From NCBI GenBank assembly GCA_021738345.1, contig JAIPCE010000012.1, positions 1 to 36,669 on the forward strand: a DNA stretch of 36,669 bases, in the 5' to 3' direction. Below, in pieces: positions 15,418-22,982 of the stretch. The translations under genes were made by a program, and so were the position numbers. This DNA is from Rhodoferax sp. (GTDB lineage Bacteria; Pseudomonadota; Gammaproteobacteria; Burkholderiales; Burkholderiaceae_C). The notes beneath the pieces are model-generated. The model was not told the origin of the DNA and ran no database searches. It saw nothing but the letters and a program-made list of their open reading frames with translations. Position 1 is the stretch's first letter; every line of letters starts with the position of its first letter.

Positions 15418-16164
15418 ATGCAACACCCAACCCCACCCCAGAGCCGCGCACCCGGCCAAGCCGGCGGTATTCACATCGAAGGCCTGCGCAAGGTCTACGG
15501 CCATGGCGACACGGCAGTAGAAGCGCTCAAGAACGTCAATTTGCAGGTGGCACCGGGCGAAGTGGTGGGGTTAGTAGGGCCGTCGGGTTCGGGCAAGAGT
15601 ACCTTGCTCAAGTGCCTGGGCGCCATCATCGAGCCCACCTCGGGCCGCATGACCCTGGGTCAGGATATCATTTATGAGGACGGCTGGAAAGTGTCCGACC
15701 TGCGCACCCTGCGGCGTGACCGCATTGGCTTTGTGTTTCAGGCGCCGTACCTGATTCCTTTTCTGGATGTTACCGACAACGTGGCCCTGCTTCCCATGCT
15801 GGCAGGCCGGCCCAACGCACAGGCGCGGGCCAAGGCGCTGGAGCTGCTTAAAGCGCTGGACGTGGCCCACCGCGCCCAGGCCCAGCCCTCGCAGCTTTCG
15901 GGCGGCGAGCAGCAGCGCGTCTCGATTGCCCGGGCGCTGGCCAACAACCCACCGGTCATTTTGGCCGACGAGCCGACCGCGCCACTCGACAGCGAGCGCG
16001 CGCTAGGCGTCATGCGCATCCTCAACCAGATGGCCCAACATGCCCAAACCGCCATTATTGTGGTCACCCACGACGAAAAAATCATCCCCACGTTCAAACG
16101 GATTTACCATATTCGCGATGGTGAAACGGTAGAGGAAGTTGGACTGGGCAGACACCTATCCTGA
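15418..16164 (+). CDS. ABC transporter ATP-binding protein (LolD/MacB-like)
   Basis: A 248-residue nucleotide-binding subunit for the upstream permease. Walker A GPSGSGKST is at residues 54-62, the Q-loop at FVFQAPYL, signature LSGGEQQ at 160-166, Walker B VILADEPT at 180-187 and the H-loop in VVTHDEK. The D-loop reads PLDSE rather than the common SLD/ALD. I chose ATG 15418 (or the adjacent GTG 15415), which follows the permease stop by about 10 nt. An in-frame GTG at 15340 would add a run of residues that overlaps the permease and does not look like a real N-terminus. Confidence 0.92.
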   Translation: MQHPTPPQSRAPGQAGGIHIEGLRKVYGHGDTAVEALKNVNLQVAPGEVVGLVGPSGSGKSTLLKCLGAIIEPTSGRMTLGQDIIYEDGWKVSDLRTLRRDRIGFVFQAPYLIPFLDVTDNVALLPMLAGRPNAQARAKALELLKALDVAHRAQAQPSQLSGGEQQRVSIARALANNPPVILADEPTAPLDSERALGVMRILNQMAQHAQTAIIVVTHDEKIIPTFKRIYHIRDGETVEEVGLGRHLS

Positions 16165-16197
16165 CACGCGCTAGACTCGCGCATTAGGAAAATTAAC

Positions 16198-16560
16198 ATG
16201 ACCAAGCGCGCACCCACCAGGACCATTGGCCCCATCACCGAGCCCGACCGCATGTTTGAAATGGCGGCGGAGCTGTTCAGCGTCTTGTCGGCCCCCATGC
16301 GACTGCGGATCATCCGCAGCGTCTGCGATGCCGAGAAGAATGTCACCGAGTTGCTCAGTGAAATCAAGACCACCCAACCCAATATGTCGCAACACCTCAA
16401 CACCTTGTACAAGGCAGGTGTTTTAGGCAAGCGGCGCGAGGGTGTGCAGATTTATTACCGCGTGATTGACCCCCGCGTGACGGACCTGTGCCATGCAGTG
16501 TGCGCCCACGTGACGGACGACCAGACGGCGAAGCTGCGGGCTGTAGAGTTATCAGTCTAA
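16198..16560 (+). CDS. ArsR/SmtB family regulator (first of two paralogues)
   Basis: A 120-residue winged-helix repressor with the recognition region NVTELLSEIKTTQPNMSQHLNTLYKAGVLGKRREGVQIYY at about 48-87. Cysteines are at 43, 98 and 102; the residue at 43 falls in SVCDAEKNV and is conserved in the paralogue at 22983-23288 (SLCESEKNV). ArsR proteins of this kind sense metals, metalloids or reactive sulfur through cysteines; which applies here cannot be decided. A good ribosome binding site, AGGA, lies 8-9 nt before the ATG. It sits 33 nt after the ABC ATPase gene and about 150 nt before the octaheme cytochrome, so it may control either neighbour. Confidence 0.9.
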   Translation: MTKRAPTRTIGPITEPDRMFEMAAELFSVLSAPMRLRIIRSVCDAEKNVTELLSEIKTTQPNMSQHLNTLYKAGVLGKRREGVQIYYRVIDPRVTDLCHAVCAHVTDDQTAKLRAVELSV

Positions 16561-16592
16561 AGAAGTCATATTTATCCGAATATCAGCAAGCA

Positions 16593-16634
16593 CTGATTTA
16601 AATCAATGCGGGTTTCTACCTAGAAGACCACAAT
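16593..16634 (+). promoter_or_regulatory. FNR/Anr-type box and putative promoter of the octaheme cytochrome operon
   Basis: CTGATTTAAATCAA at 16593-16606 matches the FNR consensus TTGAT-N4-ATCAA at 9 of 10 defined positions and contains the perfect palindrome TGATTTAAATCA. A CACAAT hexamer at 16629-16634 (4 of 6 matches to TATAAT) is where a -10 should be if the box is centred at -41.5 (class II activation), with a start site near 16641. The cytochrome ATG is 71 nt further on. This predicts anaerobic induction. Confidence 0.7.
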
Positions 16635-16711
16635 GCCTTTACCACGTTCGAGCCCGGTCTAGCTTAGTCATCTGACAGCGCAGCGCCAGGCTCTTTTACA
16701 GAGGTAAGGCA

Positions 16712-18307
16712 ATGCGAATTTCATTTTTCAAGGCGATGCTGTTGGCGGCTGTCATGGTCACCACGGCGCACGCGGCCACTCCCACGGCAGCGGTCACGCT
16801 CGCCAAATCCACCGCAGACCACAGCAAGTTCAAGGAACTCAATCGGCCCTTTGACTCGGGTCCCGAGGTCACCAAGGCCTGCTTGGGCTGCCATACCGAA
16901 GCGGCCAAGCAAATCCACCAGACCCAGCACTGGACCTGGGAGTACGCCAACCCCCAGACCAAGCAGGTGCTGGGCAAGAAGCATGTGGTGAACAACTTCT
17001 GTACTTCGGTCAAGTCCAACGAGGCGGCCTGCAACAGCTGCCACATTGGCTACGGCTGGAAGGACGCCAGCTTTGACTTCACCTCAGAGGTCAATGTCGA
17101 CTGCCTGGCCTGCCACGATGCGACCGGCCGCTACAAAAAGCCCTCGGGCTTTGCTGGGCACCCGGTCACCAAGGACACCGAGTTTCCTGCGGGCTCGGGC
17201 AAGATCGTCAAGGGCATCAACCTGACCGAGATTGCGCAAAAGGTCGGACCCACCAAGCGCACCAACTGTGGTTCGTGCCACTTCTACGGCGGTGGTGGCG
17301 ATGCCGTCAAGCACGGCGACCTCGACAGTTCGCTGGAAGCACCCAACAAAGAGCTCGATGTGCACATGGACGTGGACGGCAACAACTTCAGTTGCGCAAC
17401 CTGCCACAAGACCGATGGCCACCAAGTGCCCGGCAGCCGCTACGCCCCCACCGCCAAGGACAAAGACCCGGCCCACCTGCGGGGCAAGGCCGAAACCACA
17501 AACCCTGCGACTTGCCAGGCCTGCCATGGCCAGGCACCGCACCAGCAAGCCAAGATCAACGACCACACCAACAAGCTGGCCTGCCAGACCTGCCACATCC
17601 CGGCCTATGCACGCGGTGGCCAACCCACCAAGATGACCTGGGACTGGTCCACCGCCGGACGCCGTGACAAGGACGGCAAGCCCATCACCGAAAAAGATGA
17701 CGACGGCTACGACACCTATCTGTCAACCAAGGGCAATTTCACCTGGAAAGAAAACGTGGTGCCCGAATACATCTGGTTCAACGGCACGGTCAAGTACACC
17801 CTGATGGGCGACAAGATCGAGAAGGGCGACAAGCCCACCAAGATCAACGCCTTTGAAGGCAGCGCCACCGACGGCAAGTCGATGATCTGGCCGATCAAGA
17901 TGTTCCGTGGCAAACAGGTCTATGACCCAGTCAACAAGTCCCTGGTGATTACCCACCTGGCTGGCAATGACGACACCGCCTTCTGGAAAAACCTGAACTG
18001 GGACAAGGCCGTGGCTGCTGGCATGGCCAAGACAGATGTGGCCTTCTCGGGCAAGCTGGACTTTATTGAGACCGAGAGCGCCTGGCCCATCACCCACATG
18101 GTGGCTCCCAAGGAAAAGGCCGTGGGCTGTGTTGAGTGCCACACCAGCAATGGCCGCCTGGAGAAGATTGATGGCGTGTACCTGCCCGGTCGCGGCAGTG
18201 ACCACCCCAGGTGGCTCGAACTGGGTGGCTGGGCGCTGGTGCTGCTGACCCTGGTCGGTGTGACCGGCCACGGCCTGATTCGTCTCGTATCCAACAAACG
18301 CAAATAG
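16712..18307 (+). CDS. Octaheme c-type cytochrome, tetrathionate reductase (OTR) family
   Basis: A secreted multiheme cytochrome of 531 residues. The signal peptide (residues 1-21, ending TTAHA) is followed by eight CxxCH haem-attachment sites starting at C57, C107, C131, C186, C228, C268, C291 and C473, the count and grouping of the OTR family described from Shewanella. OTR reduces tetrathionate, and also nitrite and hydroxylamine, in vitro. A hydrophobic segment near the C-terminus (about 505-526, GGWALVLLTLVGVTGHGLIRL) followed by NKRK should anchor it on the periplasmic face of the inner membrane. It is first in a plus-strand operon with cytochrome b 19 nt downstream, behind an FNR-type box. 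The true substrate in this organism is unknown. Confidence 0.93.
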   Translation: MRISFFKAMLLAAVMVTTAHAATPTAAVTLAKSTADHSKFKELNRPFDSGPEVTKACLGCHTEAAKQIHQTQHWTWEYANPQTKQVLGKKHVVNNFCTSVKSNEAACNSCHIGYGWKDASFDFTSEVNVDCLACHDATGRYKKPSGFAGHPVTKDTEFPAGSGKIVKGINLTEIAQKVGPTKRTNCGSCHFYGGGGDAVKHGDLDSSLEAPNKELDVHMDVDGNNFSCATCHKTDGHQVPGSRYAPTAKDKDPAHLRGKAETTNPATCQACHGQAPHQQAKINDHTNKLACQTCHIPAYARGGQPTKMTWDWSTAGRRDKDGKPITEKDDDGYDTYLSTKGNFTWKENVVPEYIWFNGTVKYTLMGDKIEKGDKPTKINAFEGSATDGKSMIWPIKMFRGKQVYDPVNKSLVITHLAGNDDTAFWKNLNWDKAVAAGMAKTDVAFSGKLDFIETESAWPITHMVAPKEKAVGCVECHTSNGRLEKIDGVYLPGRGSDHPRWLELGGWALVLLTLVGVTGHGLIRLVSNKRK

Positions 18308-18326
18308 TCTGATCGGAGAAATAACC

Positions 18327-18932
18327 ATGTCACGCGTCTACCTGTTCAAACCCTTTGAGCGTTTCTGGCACTGGTCGCAAGCGGCCCTGATCATCACCAT
18401 GCTGGTCACCGGCTTTGAGGTGCATGGCACGTACAGCCTGCTGGGCTTCGCGAAAGCCGTCAACACCCATACGATTGCCGCTTGGACCCTGGTGGGCCTG
18501 TGGATCTTTGCGATCTTCTGGCACTTTGCCACCGGTGAGTGGCGCCACTACATTCCCACCACCGACAAGATCGTGGCGATTGCCAACTACTACTCCTCGG
18601 GCATTTTCAAGGGCGAGGCCCATCCGTTCAAGCCCAGCAGTGTCAACAAGCACAACCCGCTGCAGCGCCTGACCTATCTGGCAGTACTCACCCTGCTGAG
18701 CCCGCTGATCTGGGTGACCGGGGGGCTGTATCTGTTCTACGCGAGCTGGGGTGCACTGGGCCTGGACTGGCTCAAACTCGAAAGGGTGGCAGCCGGCCAC
18801 ACGCTGGGTGCCTTCCTGATGCTGGCTTTCCTGATTTCGCACCTGTACCTGGCCACCACCGGCCACAAGATTCACTCCCAGGTCATGGCAATGATCACCG
18901 GCTGGGAAGACCTCGGACATGAAGCCAAGTAG
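18327..18932 (+). CDS. Cytochrome b (b561/HydC/PhsC-like membrane subunit)
   Basis: A 201-residue integral membrane cytochrome with four helices (about 14-32, 47-69, 115-138, 156-177). Histidines at 15, 48, 66, 158 and 172 lie in or next to the helices and can provide bis-His haem ligation, as in hydrogenase and thiosulfate-reductase cytochrome b subunits. It is placed directly after the octaheme cytochrome with a GGAGAAATAACC ribosome binding site, so it most likely oxidises quinol and hands electrons to that protein. The porin gene follows after about 43 nt. Confidence 0.9.
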   Translation: MSRVYLFKPFERFWHWSQAALIITMLVTGFEVHGTYSLLGFAKAVNTHTIAAWTLVGLWIFAIFWHFATGEWRHYIPTTDKIVAIANYYSSGIFKGEAHPFKPSSVNKHNPLQRLTYLAVLTLLSPLIWVTGGLYLFYASWGALGLDWLKLERVAAGHTLGAFLMLAFLISHLYLATTGHKIHSQVMAMITGWEDLGHEAK

Positions 18933-18975
18933 CTTTCGCGTCCGAATCACACATTTACCAAGTAAGGAGTACTCC

Positions 18976-20784
18976 ATGGACACCCGTTTCAAGAAAAACA
19001 TGCTCGCAGCCCTGGTGGCGGGCATACTGATGCCTGTTGCCGCCCAGGCAGCTGAGGCCGATTTGCTCAAGCGTATTGATGCCATGGCCAAGGAAATCGA
19101 ACTGCTCAAGGCCCAGGTCAAGGCCGATCGCGAAGTCGCTGCCAAGGCGCAGGCACCTGCGCCCAAGGCCGATGTCGCGGCCATCGACGAACTCAAGAGC
19201 CAAGTCAAGAAGCTCGAAGACAAGTCTCTGAGCAAATGGCTGACGGTAGGCGGTGACTACCATTTCCGCCTGGATTCGCTCAAAGGTGAAACCCGGACCT
19301 TTACCGATGTCAACGCCACCTTCAACAAGGCCGCCCAGGCACTGCAGGGCGACTTTTTTGGCAACCCGTCCACTACGCCGGGTTCGTCGAGTTATTTTGG
19401 CGCACCGCAAGCTGGCGGCATGTCCACTGCCGGTGCGCTGTCGGCGCTGATGGCTTTCCAGCCGGCAATGAATGGCGTGGCAAGCTTCGACCAGGCGCTC
19501 GCCTTTTTGGGCAGCCCGACGGGGCAATTAGCCAAGGGGCTGGGTAGCTTTGCCGCCACCGTGCCGGCCTACAAGCCTGAAAACAGCAGCCTGATGAGTA
19601 ACCGCTTTGGTCTCGACCTCAACGCCAAGGCGACCCAGGATGTCAGCGTGACGGCCCACTTGCAGATGTACAAGGTATGGGGCGCACAAAACGAAAGCGC
19701 CCTCACCAACGGTGCCTCGGCCCCCTACTTTGCCGACCGGGTGGGCGTGTTTGATGGCACGCTGAGCCGGGTCCCTTCCACCAGTTACCTCAATGTGGAC
19801 CGCGTCTACGCCACCTGGAGCAATATCGCCGACCAGGAAATGTGGTTTTCGGTCGGGCGGCGTCCCTCCACGGGCGGTGCCCCCAGCAACCTCAAGAACA
19901 ACAATCCACGCCCCGGCAATGGTGGCACCCCGTCGCTATTGGTTGACTATGCCTTCGATGGCATGACGCTGGGCTATGCGCCCGAGATCGATGCCCTGCC
20001 CGGTGCCTATGCCAAGCTTTGTTATGGCCGTGGCTTTGACAGTGGCTACAGCAACCCCACCAACTCGCTGTCGGATACCGACATGTTTGGTGTCTCGATT
20101 ATCCCGATCGATACCGACCCCCTGCGCGTCTGGTTGCAGTGGAACCGTGGCATGAACATCTTTGATGCGCCAACCATGAACAACACCTATTTTGGCAACA
20201 CGGCAGCGCGTACCAATCTGGGCGACATTGACTGGTATGGCTTGGGCTTCATGAGCACCTTCAAGAAGGTCGGACCGGGCAATTTGCATGTCTTTGGTGA
20301 CTGGGGTATGAGCGTCACCCACCCCAACAACAATGTGTCGGCACAGTTTGGCTTCCAGGGTCTGATGACCGGCGGCTTCTTTAACCCCGAAGCACCCACC
20401 AGCAAGACCGGCACCGCCGTCGCACTCGGGCTGCGCTACGACCTGCCCTCTAAGACCATGTTTGGCCTGGAGTACAACCACGGCTCCAAAGACTGGATCA
20501 CCTTTGCCCCGGCAGCCGACGACATGTGGACCTCCAAGGTCGGCGCGCGCGGCGATGTGGTTGAAGCCTATGTCATCCAGGAACTCGATCGCATGCCGAT
20601 TTCCTCGTACTTCAGCAAGGCCTTCTTCCGTCTGGGCTTCCAGCGCTATGACCTCAAATACACCGGTTCCAACAACTGGGTCGGTGCGCCGGTTGCCATC
20701 TCCGATGTCAATGGCCAGATGATGACCATGACCCCGCTGGAGAGCGCCACCAATATTTATGCGACGTTCGACGTCAAATTCTGA
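18976..20784 (+). CDS. DUF3373 / ExtI-like outer-membrane porin
   Basis: A 602-residue predicted outer-membrane beta-barrel. The signal peptide covers residues 1 to about 25 (ending AAQAA). A coiled coil (LLKRIDAMAKEIELLKAQVK onward to KKLEDK) at about 27-85 is of the periplasmic kind seen before some porin barrels. The remaining ~500 residues alternate like beta strands and end in a terminal phenylalanine (YATFDVKF), as outer-membrane proteins do. I recall DUF3373 proteins being named ExtI in Geobacter clusters linked to selenite/tellurite reduction; that match is from memory. The start at 18976 has AAGGAG 6 nt upstream; an in-frame upstream ATG at 18919 would spoil the signal peptide. Confidence 0.82.
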   Translation: MDTRFKKNMLAALVAGILMPVAAQAAEADLLKRIDAMAKEIELLKAQVKADREVAAKAQAPAPKADVAAIDELKSQVKKLEDKSLSKWLTVGGDYHFRLDSLKGETRTFTDVNATFNKAAQALQGDFFGNPSTTPGSSSYFGAPQAGGMSTAGALSALMAFQPAMNGVASFDQALAFLGSPTGQLAKGLGSFAATVPAYKPENSSLMSNRFGLDLNAKATQDVSVTAHLQMYKVWGAQNESALTNGASAPYFADRVGVFDGTLSRVPSTSYLNVDRVYATWSNIADQEMWFSVGRRPSTGGAPSNLKNNNPRPGNGGTPSLLVDYAFDGMTLGYAPEIDALPGAYAKLCYGRGFDSGYSNPTNSLSDTDMFGVSIIPIDTDPLRVWLQWNRGMNIFDAPTMNNTYFGNTAARTNLGDIDWYGLGFMSTFKKVGPGNLHVFGDWGMSVTHPNNNVSAQFGFQGLMTGGFFNPEAPTSKTGTAVALGLRYDLPSKTMFGLEYNHGSKDWITFAPAADDMWTSKVGARGDVVEAYVIQELDRMPISSYFSKAFFRLGFQRYDLKYTGSNNWVGAPVAISDVNGQMMTMTPLESATNIYATFDVKF

Positions 20785-20817
20785 TTGTCTATTTTCATTT
20801 TTTATTAGGAGCACACC

Positions 20818-21138
20818 ATGAAATCCAAAATTTCCTCACTCATTCTGGCCGCTGTTTTGGGCTTGTCAGGCGCAACCTTCTCCGCCAGCGCGTTCGCTGA
20901 CGAAGGCAAGATGGTCGGACCGGTCACCAAGATCACGCTGGCTGCCGACGGTAAGTCCGCCACGGCCATCATGAAGGATGCCAAGTCAGGTGAGTCCACT
21001 ACGCTCACGGTCACCGACGCGCTGACCCTCGACAAGTTCAAAGACAAACGCATTGTCGAAGGTGACGAAATCCGCGCCCGCTGGGAAAAAGACGGCAAGA
21101 ACACCAGCAAGTCGTTCAAGAAAACTGCCGGCTGCTAG
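20818..21138 (+). CDS. Small periplasmic protein, ExtJ-like
   Basis: A 106-residue secreted protein. The signal peptide is about 1-27 (ending SASAFA). The mature part is small, charged and beta-rich (VGPVTKITLAADGKSATAIM, then LTVTDALTLDKF) and ends KSFKKTAGC with a single terminal cysteine. I believe it corresponds to the small ExtJ proteins that follow ExtI porins in selenite/tellurite-associated clusters, judged by position and general pattern rather than a search. AGGAG at 20807-20811 gives good spacing to the ATG. It lies 33 nt after the porin and is surely in the same transcript. Confidence 0.75.
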   Translation: MKSKISSLILAAVLGLSGATFSASAFADEGKMVGPVTKITLAADGKSATAIMKDAKSGESTTLTVTDALTLDKFKDKRIVEGDEIRARWEKDGKNTSKSFKKTAGC

Positions 21139-21144
21139 AGCGCC

Positions 21145-21174
21145 TTTCACAACCGTTCACACCGGTTCACACCA
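21145..21174. repeat. Three 10-bp tandem repeats (TTTCACAACC / GTTCACACCG / GTTCACACCA)
   Basis: Three successive 10-bp units share TTCACA and a CC pair near the end. They start 6 nt after the ExtJ-like stop and sit in a 119-nt intergenic gap inside an otherwise compact operon. A GGGGC...GCCCC stem follows at about 21183-21206. One helical-turn spacing would suit side-by-side protein binding, or the region may shape mRNA stability; neither is shown. Confidence 0.55.
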
Positions 21175-21257
21175 AGCACTCCTGGGGCGCTGTCTCCTGG
21201 CCCCGGGGTGTTGCAAGTTTCAGGGAGACAACTATCCCTTGATTTAGGAGTTTCGTG

Positions 21258-22319
21258 ATGAAACGCATTGTTTTAGCAGTCGCCCTGGCACTCGCAGGCA
21301 TAACGTCCACCACCGTCTGGAACGTCAACGCGGCAGAAGTGAAAATGGAAGCCGATGAGATCGCCAACGAGCAAATGGTCTCGTTCTACGAGAAGGGCTT
21401 GATCGGCAAGAGCGTCTGGGTAGTCGACAGCCGGCCAGCCGGCAAATTTATCACCGGGCACATTCCCGGGTCCGTGAGCCTGCCACTCGACGTACTCATG
21501 AAAGACCCGAGCAGCGCAGACAAAGTGGGTGCGCCCAAAAATGGCAAAGTGATCTTCTATTGCGCCGGCCGCGAGTGCACCTTGTCTGTTGATTCTGCGG
21601 CAATTTTCAGAAAAATGGGTTACTCCGATGCCTGGGTCTACCGCAACGGCGTACCGGGCTGGAACCAGAAAGCCCAGCCGCTGCTCGCAACCGATGCCTA
21701 CCTGAAGAAAGGCAACCTGATTCTGCTCGACACCTCAGCGGGTAAGGAAACCATCGTTTCTTCGAGCAACAAAACCGTCCAGATCTCCATGGACGAGCTC
21801 AAGGGTGCCAAGGGCAAGAGCGTGCTGGCCGATTTGTCCAAAAACGCGCCGCTGGTCGTGATTGGTCGTGGCGACATGGAAGCCGTCAATGCCACGCTGG
21901 AAGAGCTGCGCGAGCTCGATTTCCGCCGTCTCGCATACTTTCCACTGGCCGCCTGGAAAGAGGCCCTGGGCACTGCGCCTGCAGCCACTGCCGTGACCTG
22001 GGCGCCGGTGTATGCGCCGGGCCAGGTATCGCCCAAAGCCTTTGAAGAGGCTGTGGCCGCAGGCAAGTTCATTCTTGATGTGCGTCCCGCGGCAGACTAT
22101 GCGAGGGGTCACTTCAAGGGTGCGATGAGCCTGCCGATTGAAGAGATGGAAAAGGACTTTGCAAAAATACCCAAGGACGTTCCGGTCTTTGTGAACTGCG
22201 CAACCGGTGCCAAGAGCCAGAAAACCTACGACATCCTGGGCCGCAAGGGCTACACCAACATTGCCTTCCTGGATGCCGAGATTTCCTGCAAGGGCGAAGC
22301 CTGCACCATCAAGGAATGA
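21258..22319 (+). CDS. Secreted triple-rhodanese protein, ExtH-like
   Basis: A 353-residue exported sulfurtransferase-like protein with a signal peptide (1 to about 26, ending NVNAA). Three rhodanese modules are visible. Module 1 (about 35-140) has the active loop FYCAGREC with C102. Module 2 (about 150-238) has VVIGRGDM where the catalytic cysteine loop should be, so it is degenerate. Module 3 (about 255-345) has VNCATGAKS with C314. Two further cysteines (344, 349) near the C-terminus could bind metal or form a disulfide. Rhodaneses move sulfane sulfur or bind selenium/tellurium oxyanion products. Position after the porin and ExtJ-like gene supports the ExtH label. The ATG at 21258 with AGGAG 7 nt upstream is preferred to the adjoining GTG. 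Confidence 0.85.
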   Translation: MKRIVLAVALALAGITSTTVWNVNAAEVKMEADEIANEQMVSFYEKGLIGKSVWVVDSRPAGKFITGHIPGSVSLPLDVLMKDPSSADKVGAPKNGKVIFYCAGRECTLSVDSAAIFRKMGYSDAWVYRNGVPGWNQKAQPLLATDAYLKKGNLILLDTSAGKETIVSSSNKTVQISMDELKGAKGKSVLADLSKNAPLVVIGRGDMEAVNATLEELRELDFRRLAYFPLAAWKEALGTAPAATAVTWAPVYAPGQVSPKAFEEAVAAGKFILDVRPAADYARGHFKGAMSLPIEEMEKDFAKIPKDVPVFVNCATGAKSQKTYDILGRKGYTNIAFLDAEISCKGEACTIKE

Positions 22320-22328
22320 GCGTTTCCC

Positions 22329-22961
22329 ATGGCCATGGCACCGCACTCTAGAGCAACCTGGCGAACGGCTGCCGTGGCATGCAAGCCGGTCCTTGTCCTC
22401 CTGACCTGGATCGCCTTGCTGGCACCAGGCCAGGCAGCCGAGCCCGAGCTCTTGCGCATGATCGGACAGAGCAAGCAGTTCATTGTGCAGACCCCGTCTG
22501 GCCCTTTCACCATCACGCGCAACAAGACCGCTTGTGCCTTCAACAAGGGCGCGTTGCAACCGCTGGTTCCCCTGCCGGGGGTGCAGCCCGTCACCGAAAT
22601 CGAGGTTCTGCATGCGCTCAACGATCCGGCGACCATGGTGATTGACATGCGCGACGAAGAAGACCCGCTGGACGCTACCATCCCCAACAGCTACCACATT
22701 CCCTACAACGAGATCGAAGACCGCATGGGCGAGGTGGGGTGCGTGTCGATTGGCAAAAACCAGTGGGACTGCGCCCAGGCCGCGCGCATTGTGGCCTTTT
22801 GCTACGGCCCCATGTGTCTGCAAAGCCCCGCCGGCATCACCAACCTGGTACGCATGGGTTTTCCGGTGGGCAAAATTGCCTACTACCGGGGCGGCCTGAT
22901 GGACTGGGAAGCGCTGGGGCTGACCACGGTCCGGGGCAGCCGACCGACCCTCCGGAAATAG
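22329..22961 (+). CDS. Secreted single-domain rhodanese-like protein
   Basis: A 210-residue protein. The N-terminus is hydrophobic (residues about 19-37, ending APGQAA), consistent with export, after an unusually long charged stretch, so the second ATG (22335) could be the real start. The rhodanese fold spans about 85-200: the VIDMRDEED entry, the HIPYNEI strand, the active loop FCYGPMC with C158 and C163, then YYRGGLMDWEALGL. The CxxxxC pair in the loop and extra cysteines (69, 138, 148) suggest a redox-active site. It follows the triple rhodanese by 9 nt and belongs to the same operon. It is a different subfamily from its neighbour, not a duplicate. Confidence 0.87.
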   Translation: MAMAPHSRATWRTAAVACKPVLVLLTWIALLAPGQAAEPELLRMIGQSKQFIVQTPSGPFTITRNKTACAFNKGALQPLVPLPGVQPVTEIEVLHALNDPATMVIDMRDEEDPLDATIPNSYHIPYNEIEDRMGEVGCVSIGKNQWDCAQAARIVAFCYGPMCLQSPAGITNLVRMGFPVGKIAYYRGGLMDWEALGLTTVRGSRPTLRK

Positions 22962-22982
22962 AACACACGGGGTGTAAACACC

